From assembly GCA_900472605.1 (NCBI GenBank), contig UCJD01000012.1, forward strand, positions 62,001 through 126,000: a stretch of 64,000 bases of DNA, given 5' to 3'. Numbering within the stretch: the first letter of the stretch is position 1; each line of letters starts with the position of its first letter. The position numbers and the translations under genes were made by a program. Source of the stretch: Hyphomicrobiales bacterium (lineage in GTDB: Bacteria > Pseudomonadota > Alphaproteobacteria > Rhizobiales > Rhizobiaceae). Of the stretch, positions 1-7,029 are shown one piece after another. The notes beneath the pieces are model-generated. The model ran no database searches. It was not told the origin of the DNA and saw nothing but the letters and a program-made list of their open reading frames with translations.

Positions 1-67
1 GCTCGATCCACACGTCCACCATGGTCACGTCGATCTTCAGGGTTCGGCGGAATTCAAGATCATTCAT
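1..67 (-). CDS. cbpM: Chaperone modulator CbpM, N-terminal fragment (cut by window start)
   Basis: Only the first 22 codons are inside the window; they read MNDLEFRRTLKIDVTMVDVW and continue off the left edge. CbpM-family proteins are small MerR-like modulators that bind the J-domain of CbpA and inhibit it. The ATG overlaps the stop of the upstream cbpA-like gene in an ATGA arrangement, so the two are translationally coupled, which is the usual cbpA-cbpM order. The call rests on this partner and on the 'EFRRTL..D' opening; the rest of the protein is not visible. Confidence 0.6.
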   Translation of the reverse strand, partial: MNDLEFRRTLKIDVTMVDVWIE

Positions 68-987
68 GGCTGCTCCTCCATGCTTTTTCTCGGATTCTGT
101 GGATTGGCCGGCGCCCACTCGCTCATGAATTCGGCAAGCTTCGGGTCCGGTTCATCCGGCAAGACGATTTTCAGCGAAACGTAGATATCGCCGGCGCCGC
201 CACCGCGCTTCGGTGCGCCCTTGCCCTTCAGGCGCAGCACCTTCCCGGTGCTGGAGTTCGCGGGCAGTGTGAGATTGACCGCGCCCGATGGCGTCGGCAC
301 GCGGACCTTGCCGCCGAGCACCGCCTCGGGGAGCGATATCGGCAGATCAAGCCGGATGTCGTCGCCATCGCGAACATAGAACTTGTGCGGACGAACGCGG
401 ATCTCCACGAGTGCGTCCCCCGGCGGACCGCCGCCGATCCCAGGCTCGCCCTTGCCCTTCAGGCGTAGCGTCTGTCCGTCGCGGGTTCCTGCCGGGATCT
501 GTAAATCGAGAGCCGGGCCATCCGGCAGGCGTATCTGCGTCCTGGTGCCGTTGAAGGCGTCGAGAAAATCGACCTCCATGGAATATTGTCGGTTCTGCCC
601 CTGCGAGCGGAACTGCCCGCCGCCACGTCCGCGTCCGGAGAAGAAGCTCGAAAATATGTCGTCGCTGTCGCCGAAATCGGCGAAGCCGGCATTGTTTTGA
701 TAGCGGCTGCCGGCGCCGGCTTGCGAGGCGTAGTCGCGATAGTAATTGCGCTGCGCCTGCTCGGCGCCGGTCATGTCGATCTCGCCTCGGTCGAAGCGCT
801 TTCGCTTGTCCTCATCTCCGACGATCTCGTAAGCGGCGGAGATTTCCTTGAACCGGTCTTCGGCCTGCTTGTCGCCGGGGTTCAGGTCGGGATGCAGTTT
901 CTTGGCGAGCTTGCGGAACGCGCTCTGGATTTCTTTTTGCGTAGCGTCCTTCTTGACGCCCAGAAGCTCGTACGGATCTCGGCTCAT
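64..987 (-). CDS. cbpA: CbpA-type DnaJ co-chaperone (curved DNA-binding protein family)
   Basis: A J-domain (residues about 4-70, with the HPD tripeptide in KLHPDLNPGD that stimulates DnaK ATPase) is followed by a Gly/Phe-rich linker (about 95-130) and two C-terminal substrate-binding beta domains (about 135-285, with two LRLKGKG repeats). There is no CxxCxGxG zinc finger, which separates this type II protein from DnaJ itself. The 307-residue length is normal for CbpA. It acts in the cytoplasm with DnaK, and CbpA homologues also bind DNA. It forms an operon with the overlapping cbpM fragment. A general DnaJ-C-domain protein is the only real alternative. Confidence 0.88.
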   Translation of the reverse strand: MSRDPYELLGVKKDATQKEIQSAFRKLAKKLHPDLNPGDKQAEDRFKEISAAYEIVGDEDKRKRFDRGEIDMTGAEQAQRNYYRDYASQAGAGSRYQNNAGFADFGDSDDIFSSFFSGRGRGGGQFRSQGQNRQYSMEVDFLDAFNGTRTQIRLPDGPALDLQIPAGTRDGQTLRLKGKGEPGIGGGPPGDALVEIRVRPHKFYVRDGDDIRLDLPISLPEAVLGGKVRVPTPSGAVNLTLPANSSTGKVLRLKGKGAPKRGGGAGDIYVSLKIVLPDEPDPKLAEFMSEWAPANPQNPRKSMEEQP

Positions 988-1101
988 ACATGTCTCCGTT
1001 CAGCCGGCGCGCACCGCCGGCAATCTTTGACAATATATATAGGTTGCAAAGTCGCGCGCGACGAGAGGCGCAATGTCTCTCCGTGCTTGAGTCGATCGTC
1101 G

Positions 1102-1902
1102 TTACACGCCTGCGATCTTGCGGAGATCGTCGATGGCGCCGGGTCCTGCTGCCAGCACCTTGGCACCTTTGGTCAGCCCCTCGCCGTTGGTCGGGAAGGG
1201 GTGAAACCAGCCGCCGGCTTCCTTGACCAGGCAATATCCGGCGAGGCAATCCCAGGCATGCATGTAGGGTTCGTAATATCCGACGAGGCGGCCGGCGGCG
1301 ACATAGGCGAGCATGAGCGCGCCGGAGCCGTTGCGGATGAAATTGCCGCCCGCCTCCAGCAGTTCCTCGACCATCTTGGCGACCGTGGCGGGCGAGACAT
1401 GGCTGTTCGCGCCGATGCCGGTCACAGCGTTGCGTATGTTGCGTTCGGGGCTGAGCTCGAGCTTTTTGCCGTTCAAGGTGGCGCCCATACCGAGCGCGGC
1501 GGCGTAGACCTCATCATGGCAAGGCGAGGCGATGACGCCGACGACAGGCTCGTCATCGTGCAGCAGGCCGATCGAGACGCACCAGTTCGGCATGCCGTTG
1601 ACGAAAGGGCTCGTTCCGTCGATCGGATCGATCACCCAGGTGAAGCCTGACGTGCCCGCGGTGAGGCCATACTCCTCGCCGAGAACGCCATCTCCGGGGT
1701 AGGCTTCCGCGAACCGCGCGCGGATCAAGTTCTCGACCTCCCGGTCGGCGATCGACACGACGTCCTGCGGGTCGCGCTTTGTCTCGACGACCAGCGTCTC
1801 GCGACGCTTGAAATAGTCGAGCGCCACGGCGCCTGCCTCGCGGGCAACCGCTTCGGCTAGGGCCAGACGGGCTTCGAGCCCTGGAATAACGCGCAATGTC
1901 AT
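1102..1902 (-). CDS. Inositol monophosphatase-family phosphatase (HisN/SuhB-like)
   Basis: This is a 266-residue Mg2+-dependent phosphomonoesterase of the inositol monophosphatase superfamily. The metal-binding motifs are visible: GEEYG near residue 75, the WVIDPIDGTSPF signature near 90-101, and a late HAWDCLAGY motif near 218 that supplies the third Asp. Members hydrolyse inositol phosphates, histidinol phosphate or 3'-phosphoadenosine phosphate, and the sequence alone does not settle which. The start is supported by AAAGGA about 10 bases upstream. It is divergent from a LacI-type gene, and the shared upstream region carries operator-like palindromes, so its control by that regulator is possible. 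Its own substrate is not indicated by neighbours. Confidence 0.8.
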   Translation of the reverse strand: MTLRVIPGLEARLALAEAVAREAGAVALDYFKRRETLVVETKRDPQDVVSIADREVENLIRARFAEAYPGDGVLGEEYGLTAGTSGFTWVIDPIDGTSPFVNGMPNWCVSIGLLHDDEPVVGVIASPCHDEVYAAALGMGATLNGKKLELSPERNIRNAVTGIGANSHVSPATVAKMVEELLEAGGNFIRNGSGALMLAYVAAGRLVGYYEPYMHAWDCLAGYCLVKEAGGWFHPFPTNGEGLTKGAKVLAAGPGAIDDLRKIAGV

Positions 1903-2002
1903 CGCAACATGTCCTTTGTCGGAAACGATGGCCGGATACAGCCGCTGAAAATCACGATCGCAAGCTGCTGACGGTGCGGAAAAGCCGCTGCCGTGGAACG
2001 CG

Positions 2003-2105
2003 TTGCAAGCGCGTGCAAAACGAACACTTTGCCGTGCCGGATGTCAATAATCGTCATGAAAACTTCATATTGGCTGCGGTCATTGCGGATTGCACGCAAG
2101 TGCAA
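2003..2105. promoter_or_regulatory. Two LacI-type operator-like palindromes (TTGCA-N6-TGCAA)
   Basis: TTGCAAGCGCGTGCAA lies at 2003-2018 and TTGCACGCAAGTGCAA at 2090-2105. Both have the same half sites with a 6-base spacer and a centre-to-centre distance of 87 bases. They sit between the divergent phosphatase and LacI-family genes. Sites of this form are typical of LacI-family autoregulation, possibly by looping. Binding is inferred. Confidence 0.5.
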
Positions 2106-2140
2106 GTCGATGCAAAGGTGTGTGCAACAAAAGGATCGCC

Positions 2141-3154
2141 ATGCCGTCTAAATTGTTCGTCAGCGCGCAGGAAGTTGCCGAGAAGGCAGGCGTGTCCCGT
2201 TCAGCCGTTTCGAGAACCTTCACCCCAGGTGCCAGCGTATCCGCCGATACGCGCCGGCGCGTGCTGGAAGCAGCCGAGGCGCTCGGCTATCACGTCAATC
2301 ATTTGGCTCGCGGACTGATGCGCAACGAGAGCGGCATCGTGTGCCTGATTGTTTCCGATGTCGCGACGCCTTATCGGTCGGCGCTATTGCGGGAGCTGAC
2401 CATTCAGCTTCAGAACGCCGGCAAGGTGGCGATGTTCGTCAACACCGACCGCTCGGATGGCAGCGTCGACCGCGCGCTGCAGCAGGCCATCCGCTATCGG
2501 GCCGACGCATCGATCATTCTCTCCGGTCTGCCGGATAAATCGATCACCCAGCTTTGCCTTCGCAGCGGCCAGCGCCTTGTCCTGATCAATCGCGACGACG
2601 ATCAGCCGGGTCCGTTGAAGATCAATCTCGACGACTATGAGTCCGGCGGCCGGATCGCGACCGCATTCGTGCGCGCGGGATGCAAAAGGCTCGCTTTCGC
2701 GAACTCCGAAGCGGGCACGCCAAGCCTGATGGGTCGCGAGCGTGGTTTCATCGCCGCCGCTACAAAGCTTGGCCTCGAGGTCGTCGTCGAGCGTTACGGA
2801 TCGACGGGATACGAGGCGGGCCGGGTGCTCGCGCAGCGTATGCTGACGCGCGCCGAACGACCAGACGGCGTCTTCTGCGCCACCGATTTGCTTGCCTGCG
2901 GTTTCATGGATGCCGCGCGTCACCAGTTCGGGCTGTCGATCCCGGATCAGCTGTGCGTTGCCGGCTTCGACGATATCGAGCAGGCGTCGTGGTCGTCGTT
3001 CAATCTCACGACATTCGCGCAGCCGGTGATGGCGATCGCCACGCGGGCAGTGAAATGGCTTGCCACCGGCGGCCATGAGGACGAGCCGGAGGAGGCTCAC
3101 TCGGTTCGCTTGAAGGCTGAACTCATTTGGCGCGGCTCTATCCGCAAGGGGTAA
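2141..3154 (+). CDS. LacI-family transcriptional regulator
   Basis: An N-terminal LacI helix-turn-helix (about residues 4-50; VAEKAGVSRSAVSRTF then a hinge ending NHLARGL) precedes a periplasmic-binding-protein-like sensor domain (about 60-325) with the usual late motif FDDIEQA. The ATG at 2141 is chosen over an upstream ATG because it is preceded by AAAGGA at good spacing and gives the standard LacI N-terminus of a 337-residue protein. The ligand is unknown; LacI regulators usually sense sugars. No transport operon is adjacent, so the target may be the divergent phosphatase, itself, or distant genes. Confidence 0.85.
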   Translation: MPSKLFVSAQEVAEKAGVSRSAVSRTFTPGASVSADTRRRVLEAAEALGYHVNHLARGLMRNESGIVCLIVSDVATPYRSALLRELTIQLQNAGKVAMFVNTDRSDGSVDRALQQAIRYRADASIILSGLPDKSITQLCLRSGQRLVLINRDDDQPGPLKINLDDYESGGRIATAFVRAGCKRLAFANSEAGTPSLMGRERGFIAAATKLGLEVVVERYGSTGYEAGRVLAQRMLTRAERPDGVFCATDLLACGFMDAARHQFGLSIPDQLCVAGFDDIEQASWSSFNLTTFAQPVMAIATRAVKWLATGGHEDEPEEAHSVRLKAELIWRGSIRKG

Positions 3155-3158
3155 GCGA

Positions 3159-3197
3159 CCCCATACACGCTGCGCCCTTAAAATGTGGGGCTTTTTT
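3159..3197 (+). terminator. Putative Rho-independent terminator after the LacI-type gene
   Basis: A short CCCCA/TGGGG stem is followed by CTTTTTT. The stem is only five base pairs with a long loop, so it is a weak candidate, but the T-tract and position directly after the stop support it. Confidence 0.45.
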
Positions 3198-3228
3198 AGC
3201 GCAGGATTGCGTTGTATCGGCGTTTGCC

Positions 3229-3246
3229 TTAAACTTGAGTTTATCA
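3229..3246. promoter_or_regulatory. 18-bp motif upstream of the AraC-type gene
   Basis: TTAAACTTGAGTTTATCA here matches 15 of 18 positions of the motif at 4241-4258 upstream of the TonB-dependent receptor. The shared element suggests common control, by the AraC regulator itself or by an iron regulator. The factor is not identified. Confidence 0.4.
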
Positions 3247-3256
3247 AGAAGGTATA

Positions 3257-4153
3257 GTGCGCCCATCCATGACATTTCAGCCCCGCATGCAGAACAAGAT
3301 CGAAGGTTTCTCCGTCGTCGGCGGCCTTCACAGGCGATCCTGGAACGGCATCGTCGCGGATGTTTGGGATGTGGAATGCGCGCCCTATGCCGGTGGCTAT
3401 TATGTTTCCAGTGACCCCAGGTTTTTCATTCTGCTGGATATGAACGGCGCCGGTCGTTCTACGATGAAACTGACCTCGAAGGGCGCGGATGCTGCGGAAG
3501 ATGGCGAAAACCAGCCGATCTCCTACGTGCCTGCGGGCATGGAGCTCTGGGCCGATTTGAAGAACTTCCAGTTCCTTCGGCACCTGGATTTGCATTTCGA
3601 CGCCGAGATCGTGGCGCGTCGATTGATGGAAGAGCTCGATCCGGACCGCTTAATGAGCCCGCGATTGCTGTTTTCCGACGAGCGTGTGCTGACGCTGTCG
3701 CGGATGATCGCGGCCGAATGCATGAACCCGGCGCCGCTGCATGACCTCTATGGTGATGGTCTGGCGTTGGCGTTGATTATCGACGTGATGAAGCTTGGGA
3801 AAAGCGAGGTCCGCAAGCGCAGCAAGCTCGCTTCCTGGCAGTTGCGCAAGGCAACGGATTTCATCACCGAAAACTGCATGCGCAATATCCGGCTGGAAGA
3901 GCTCGCGACGCTCGCGGGGCTCTCGCAGTCCCATTTTAGCCATGCCTTCAAGGCATCGACCGGCATGGCGCCGCATCAATGGCAGATGAATGCCCGGCTG
4001 GAGCGTGCGAAGGAACTCCTGCTTCATGGCGACCAGTCGCTCATGGTCATCGCGGCCGAGACGGGCTTCTCGGATCAGGCGCATTTCACACGCGTCTTCC
4101 GCAAGAACATCGGTACGACGCCCGCCACGTGGAAGAAAGCCCGCGTTGCCTGA
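3257..4153 (+). CDS. AraC-family transcriptional regulator
   Basis: The C-terminal AraC/XylS DNA-binding domain (about residues 190-295) holds two helix-turn-helix units: LEELATLAGLSQSHFSHAFK and a second one ending in GFSDQAHFTRVFRK. The N-terminal part (about 1-180) is a variable sensor region with no motif I recognise. The gene lies directly upstream of a TonB-dependent siderophore-type receptor, the classic layout for AraC regulators that sense a siderophore and activate its receptor. The start is uncertain: a GTG at 3257 lies four bases after AAGAAGG, and an ATG lies at 3269. Confidence 0.85.
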   Translation: MRPSMTFQPRMQNKIEGFSVVGGLHRRSWNGIVADVWDVECAPYAGGYYVSSDPRFFILLDMNGAGRSTMKLTSKGADAAEDGENQPISYVPAGMELWADLKNFQFLRHLDLHFDAEIVARRLMEELDPDRLMSPRLLFSDERVLTLSRMIAAECMNPAPLHDLYGDGLALALIIDVMKLGKSEVRKRSKLASWQLRKATDFITENCMRNIRLEELATLAGLSQSHFSHAFKASTGMAPHQWQMNARLERAKELLLHGDQSLMVIAAETGFSDQAHFTRVFRKNIGTTPATWKKARVA

Positions 4154-4240
4154 ACGACACACCATCTGAGCGTTTGGCCGCTTCGTGAAAAATTGCCCAA
4201 AAACATTCAATTCGTCCGTGATCGCGACAAGCTGGATCGT

Positions 4241-4258
4241 TAAAACTGAGTTAATCAC
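4241..4258. promoter_or_regulatory. 18-bp motif upstream of the TonB-dependent receptor
   Basis: TTAAAACTGAGTTAATCA, 67 bases before the receptor start, is the partner of the motif at 3229-3246. It could be the AraC binding site or an iron-responsive operator. It does not match the Irr or RirA box forms I know well enough to name it. Confidence 0.4.
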
Positions 4259-4324
4259 TCATCTTATTCTTGATGTTGGCCGGGCCGTTGGGACGACGGT
4301 GGCGTGAGTGGGGTGTCGATAAAT

Positions 4325-6496
4325 ATGGGTGCGAGAGCAGACCGAGTGATCTTCAGGGCAAAGCTTCTGGCGGGTGTCGCCATCTTCGGCGCAAGCGCCA
4401 CATTCGCGGTGGCGCAAGATGCGACCGAGCTGAAACCGGTTGTCATCCAGGGCGCCGGCACTTCGGCAAATGGCACGAGCGAGGCGACCGGCGCGAGCCC
4501 GGTCAAGGGCTATGTCGCCAAGAAGACGACGGCAGGCTCGAAGACGGATACGCCGCTGAACGAAGTACCGCAGTCCGTCTCCGTCGTCGGACGCCAGGAG
4601 CTTGACGACCGCGCTGTCGTCAACAAGGTCGATGAGGCGCTGCGCTACACGGCTGGCGTCGCCACACAGACCTTCGGCACCGATCCGGATACCGACTGGT
4701 TCTACATCCGCGGGTTCGACGCAGGGCAGACCGGTGTCTATCTCGATAATCTCAACCTGTTCTCCTATGGCTTCGGCAACTTCCAGATCGATCCCTTCAT
4801 GCTGGAGCGCGTCGATATCCTGAAGGGTCCGGCTTCGGTTCTCTATGGTGGCGCCAACGCCGGCGGTATCATCGATATGGTCCGCAAGCGCCCGACCGAC
4901 GATCCCCTTTACTACACAGAGATCGGCATCAACTCGAACGGCAACGCCTTCACCGGCTTTGACGTCTCCGATAAGGTCGGATCGAGCGACACGATGACCT
5001 ATCGCCTGACCGGCAAGATCGCCGGCGGCGATGGCTACACCGATTACACCCATGATCTGCGCGGCTTCGTCATGCCGCAGCTCACCATCGCGCCCGATGA
5101 TACCACAAGCCTCACCGTCTGGGCCTATGCCGGCGGCCTCGATCAGGTCCACACGGGCAACGGCTTCCTGCCGTACGAAGGCACGGTTGTCGACCGGCCT
5201 GGCGTCGGCAAGATCTCGCGCCGCTTCTTCCCGGGTGATCCGGATATCGATACCGGGCGTTACGATCAGCAGATGATCGGCTATGAATTCGAACATGAGT
5301 TTGAAGGTGGCTGGAAATACTCGTCGAATGCCCGCTACGGCCATCTCGATAAGTATGAACGCCTTGTCTATCCGTACCTGTGGTCCGGCCCGACCGATCT
5401 TCAGCTCCTCAATTTCGAGGGCGACACCTCCGTCGATACGCTGGCCTGGGACAACCGCATCGAAAACACGTTCGATCTCGGCAGCATGGAGCACAAGGTC
5501 ATGCTGGGTGTCGATTACCGCCTCTATCGCATCGACAACGTGCAGAACAACAAGTTCGGCTCCGGCTCGCTCAGCGTGACGAACCCCGTTTACGGCCTGC
5601 CGCAGCTCCCGATGGACCCGCTCTACAGCGAGCAGGTGACCATGAACCAGATCGGCTTTTATGCCCAGGACCAGATCCACTTCGGCGACGGCTGGCTGGC
5701 AACGCTCAACGGCCGCTACGACCACGTCAACACCGATTTCAAGGACCGGCTGGCCTCCTCCAACAGCTTCGAGGATTCCGACGGCGCCTGGAGCGGTCGT
5801 GCTGGCCTCGCTTACGAGTTCGATAATGGCCTGACGCCTTACGTCAGCGCGGCGACCTTCTTCAATCCGCTTGTCGGTCGTGGTGGACACGGGCCGCTGA
5901 AGCCGGAAGAGGGTGAGCAGTATGAAGCCGGCATCAAGTATGAGCCGACATTCATGGACGCGTCCTTCACCGCCTCCGTCTTCCACATCAACAAGCGCAA
6001 CAACTCGGTGTCGATCCCGGTCGCGCCGTGGACGGACCAGCTCGGCGAAGTGGAATCGAAGGGCTTCGAGCTTGAGGGCAAGGTCAACATCAACGACAAC
6101 TGGAAGCTGCTCGGCGCCTTTACGGCGACCGATGTCACTGTTGTCCAGAACGATCCGAACCCCGGCCTGATCGGCAAGACGCCTTATGTCGTTCCTGATT
6201 ACACGGCATCGATGTGGGTCGATTACACCGTGACGAACGGCCCGCTCGAAGGTCTCAGCCTCGGCGCTGGCGTTCGCCACAAGGGCCGCTCCTGGGCGGA
6301 TGAAGCCAATACGCTTCGCGTTCCTGCATCGACCGTGTTCGACGCGGCGATCCGCTACGAAAAGGAAAACTGGACCGCATCGCTCAACGTCGCAAATCTG
6401 TTCGACAAGGAATATGTCGAGGCATGCCGCACCAACGGCGCCTGCGGCTACGGCGATGCCCGCACCTTCACCTTCAAGCTTGCCAAGAAGTGGTAG
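4325..6496 (+). CDS. TonB-dependent siderophore-type outer-membrane receptor
   Basis: A signal peptide (about residues 1-31, ending FAVAQ) is followed by a TonB box-like segment (TELKPVVIQG), a plug domain (about 60-170, with LNEVPQSVSVVGRQEL and the 'LKGPASVLYGGANAGGIID' plug signature), and a 22-stranded barrel ending in a C-terminal aromatic residue (KLAKKW). This is the FhuA/FoxA/FpvA pattern of ferric hydroxamate-type siderophore receptors in the outer membrane. The upstream AraC gene and the downstream heme oxygenase fit an iron-acquisition module. The ATG at 4325 was preferred to a GTG at 4304. The ligand is not determined by sequence. Confidence 0.9.
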   Translation: MGARADRVIFRAKLLAGVAIFGASATFAVAQDATELKPVVIQGAGTSANGTSEATGASPVKGYVAKKTTAGSKTDTPLNEVPQSVSVVGRQELDDRAVVNKVDEALRYTAGVATQTFGTDPDTDWFYIRGFDAGQTGVYLDNLNLFSYGFGNFQIDPFMLERVDILKGPASVLYGGANAGGIIDMVRKRPTDDPLYYTEIGINSNGNAFTGFDVSDKVGSSDTMTYRLTGKIAGGDGYTDYTHDLRGFVMPQLTIAPDDTTSLTVWAYAGGLDQVHTGNGFLPYEGTVVDRPGVGKISRRFFPGDPDIDTGRYDQQMIGYEFEHEFEGGWKYSSNARYGHLDKYERLVYPYLWSGPTDLQLLNFEGDTSVDTLAWDNRIENTFDLGSMEHKVMLGVDYRLYRIDNVQNNKFGSGSLSVTNPVYGLPQLPMDPLYSEQVTMNQIGFYAQDQIHFGDGWLATLNGRYDHVNTDFKDRLASSNSFEDSDGAWSGRAGLAYEFDNGLTPYVSAATFFNPLVGRGGHGPLKPEEGEQYEAGIKYEPTFMDASFTASVFHINKRNNSVSIPVAPWTDQLGEVESKGFELEGKVNINDNWKLLGAFTATDVTVVQNDPNPGLIGKTPYVVPDYTASMWVDYTVTNGPLEGLSLGAGVRHKGRSWADEANTLRVPASTVFDAAIRYEKENWTASLNVANLFDKEYVEACRTNGACGYGDARTFTFKLAKKW

Positions 6497-6512
6497 GCTG
6501 ATCGTAGTCGTG

Positions 6513-6556
6513 AAAACGGCTGGAGGGCAACTGTCTCGCACTCCAGCCGGTTTTGT
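6513..6556 (+). terminator. Rho-independent terminator after the receptor gene
   Basis: A CGGCTGGAG/CTCCAGCCG stem is followed by GTTTTG, starting about 17 bases after the stop codon. Confidence 0.75.
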
Positions 6557-6599
6557 CTAAAGCGGTCGCATCCTAAATGCGTTCTGCCGGTTGGCTGGA

Positions 6600-6746
6600 T
6601 CAGCCAGCCAGCCTGAAATAGATCCAGGCCGCAACAAAGGCCGCGATCACCGCGACGATCGAGATCAGCTTGCGCAGCCATGGGCGTGGCGGCTTTGGGG
6701 TCTTCTGCGGCGCTGGCTTGCGGAACTGGATGACGTTATCGCTCAT
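6600..6746 (-). CDS. Small single-pass membrane protein, 48 residues
   Basis: The ORF starts MSDNVIQFRKPAPQKTPKPP, has a proline- and lysine-rich N-terminal half, then one hydrophobic helix (about residues 28-44) ending IYFRLAG. This suggests an inner-membrane protein with a basic cytoplasmic tail. An AGG-rich ribosome site precedes the ATG. I cannot assign a function. It is convergent with the TonB-dependent receptor gene and divergent from the histidine kinase. Confidence 0.6.
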   Translation of the reverse strand: MSDNVIQFRKPAPQKTPKPPRPWLRKLISIVAVIAAFVAAWIYFRLAG

Positions 6747-7029
6747 CTCGCCTGTTTCCTCGTTCTAACGGACGACATCATGCTCCCATAGCAGCGCCAA
6801 CTTAAATGAAAAAGCCGGCGATCGCGCCAGGTGTCTTTTTTCTCGCAGTGGCAACCGAAGTGCAACTCCGGCGACCGCCGTTTCGCTTTCTGCATTTTGC
6901 GGTTTTCCGAAGCGTCTCAACCTGGATAGATTATGCCCGTCCGGCCATCTGTTCTCGTTCCAGCGCCATGGACAGGGTCCCTCTCGTCCCCTATGAAACA
7001 ACAGAATTTCTGGTTCATTTGGTGGCTTC

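Noticed and set aside
4259..6541. A 760-codon open frame antisense to the TonB receptor gene
   Set aside because: It mirrors the codon structure of the receptor gene, has no ribosome site or recognisable domain, and is typical of antisense frames in GC-rich DNA.
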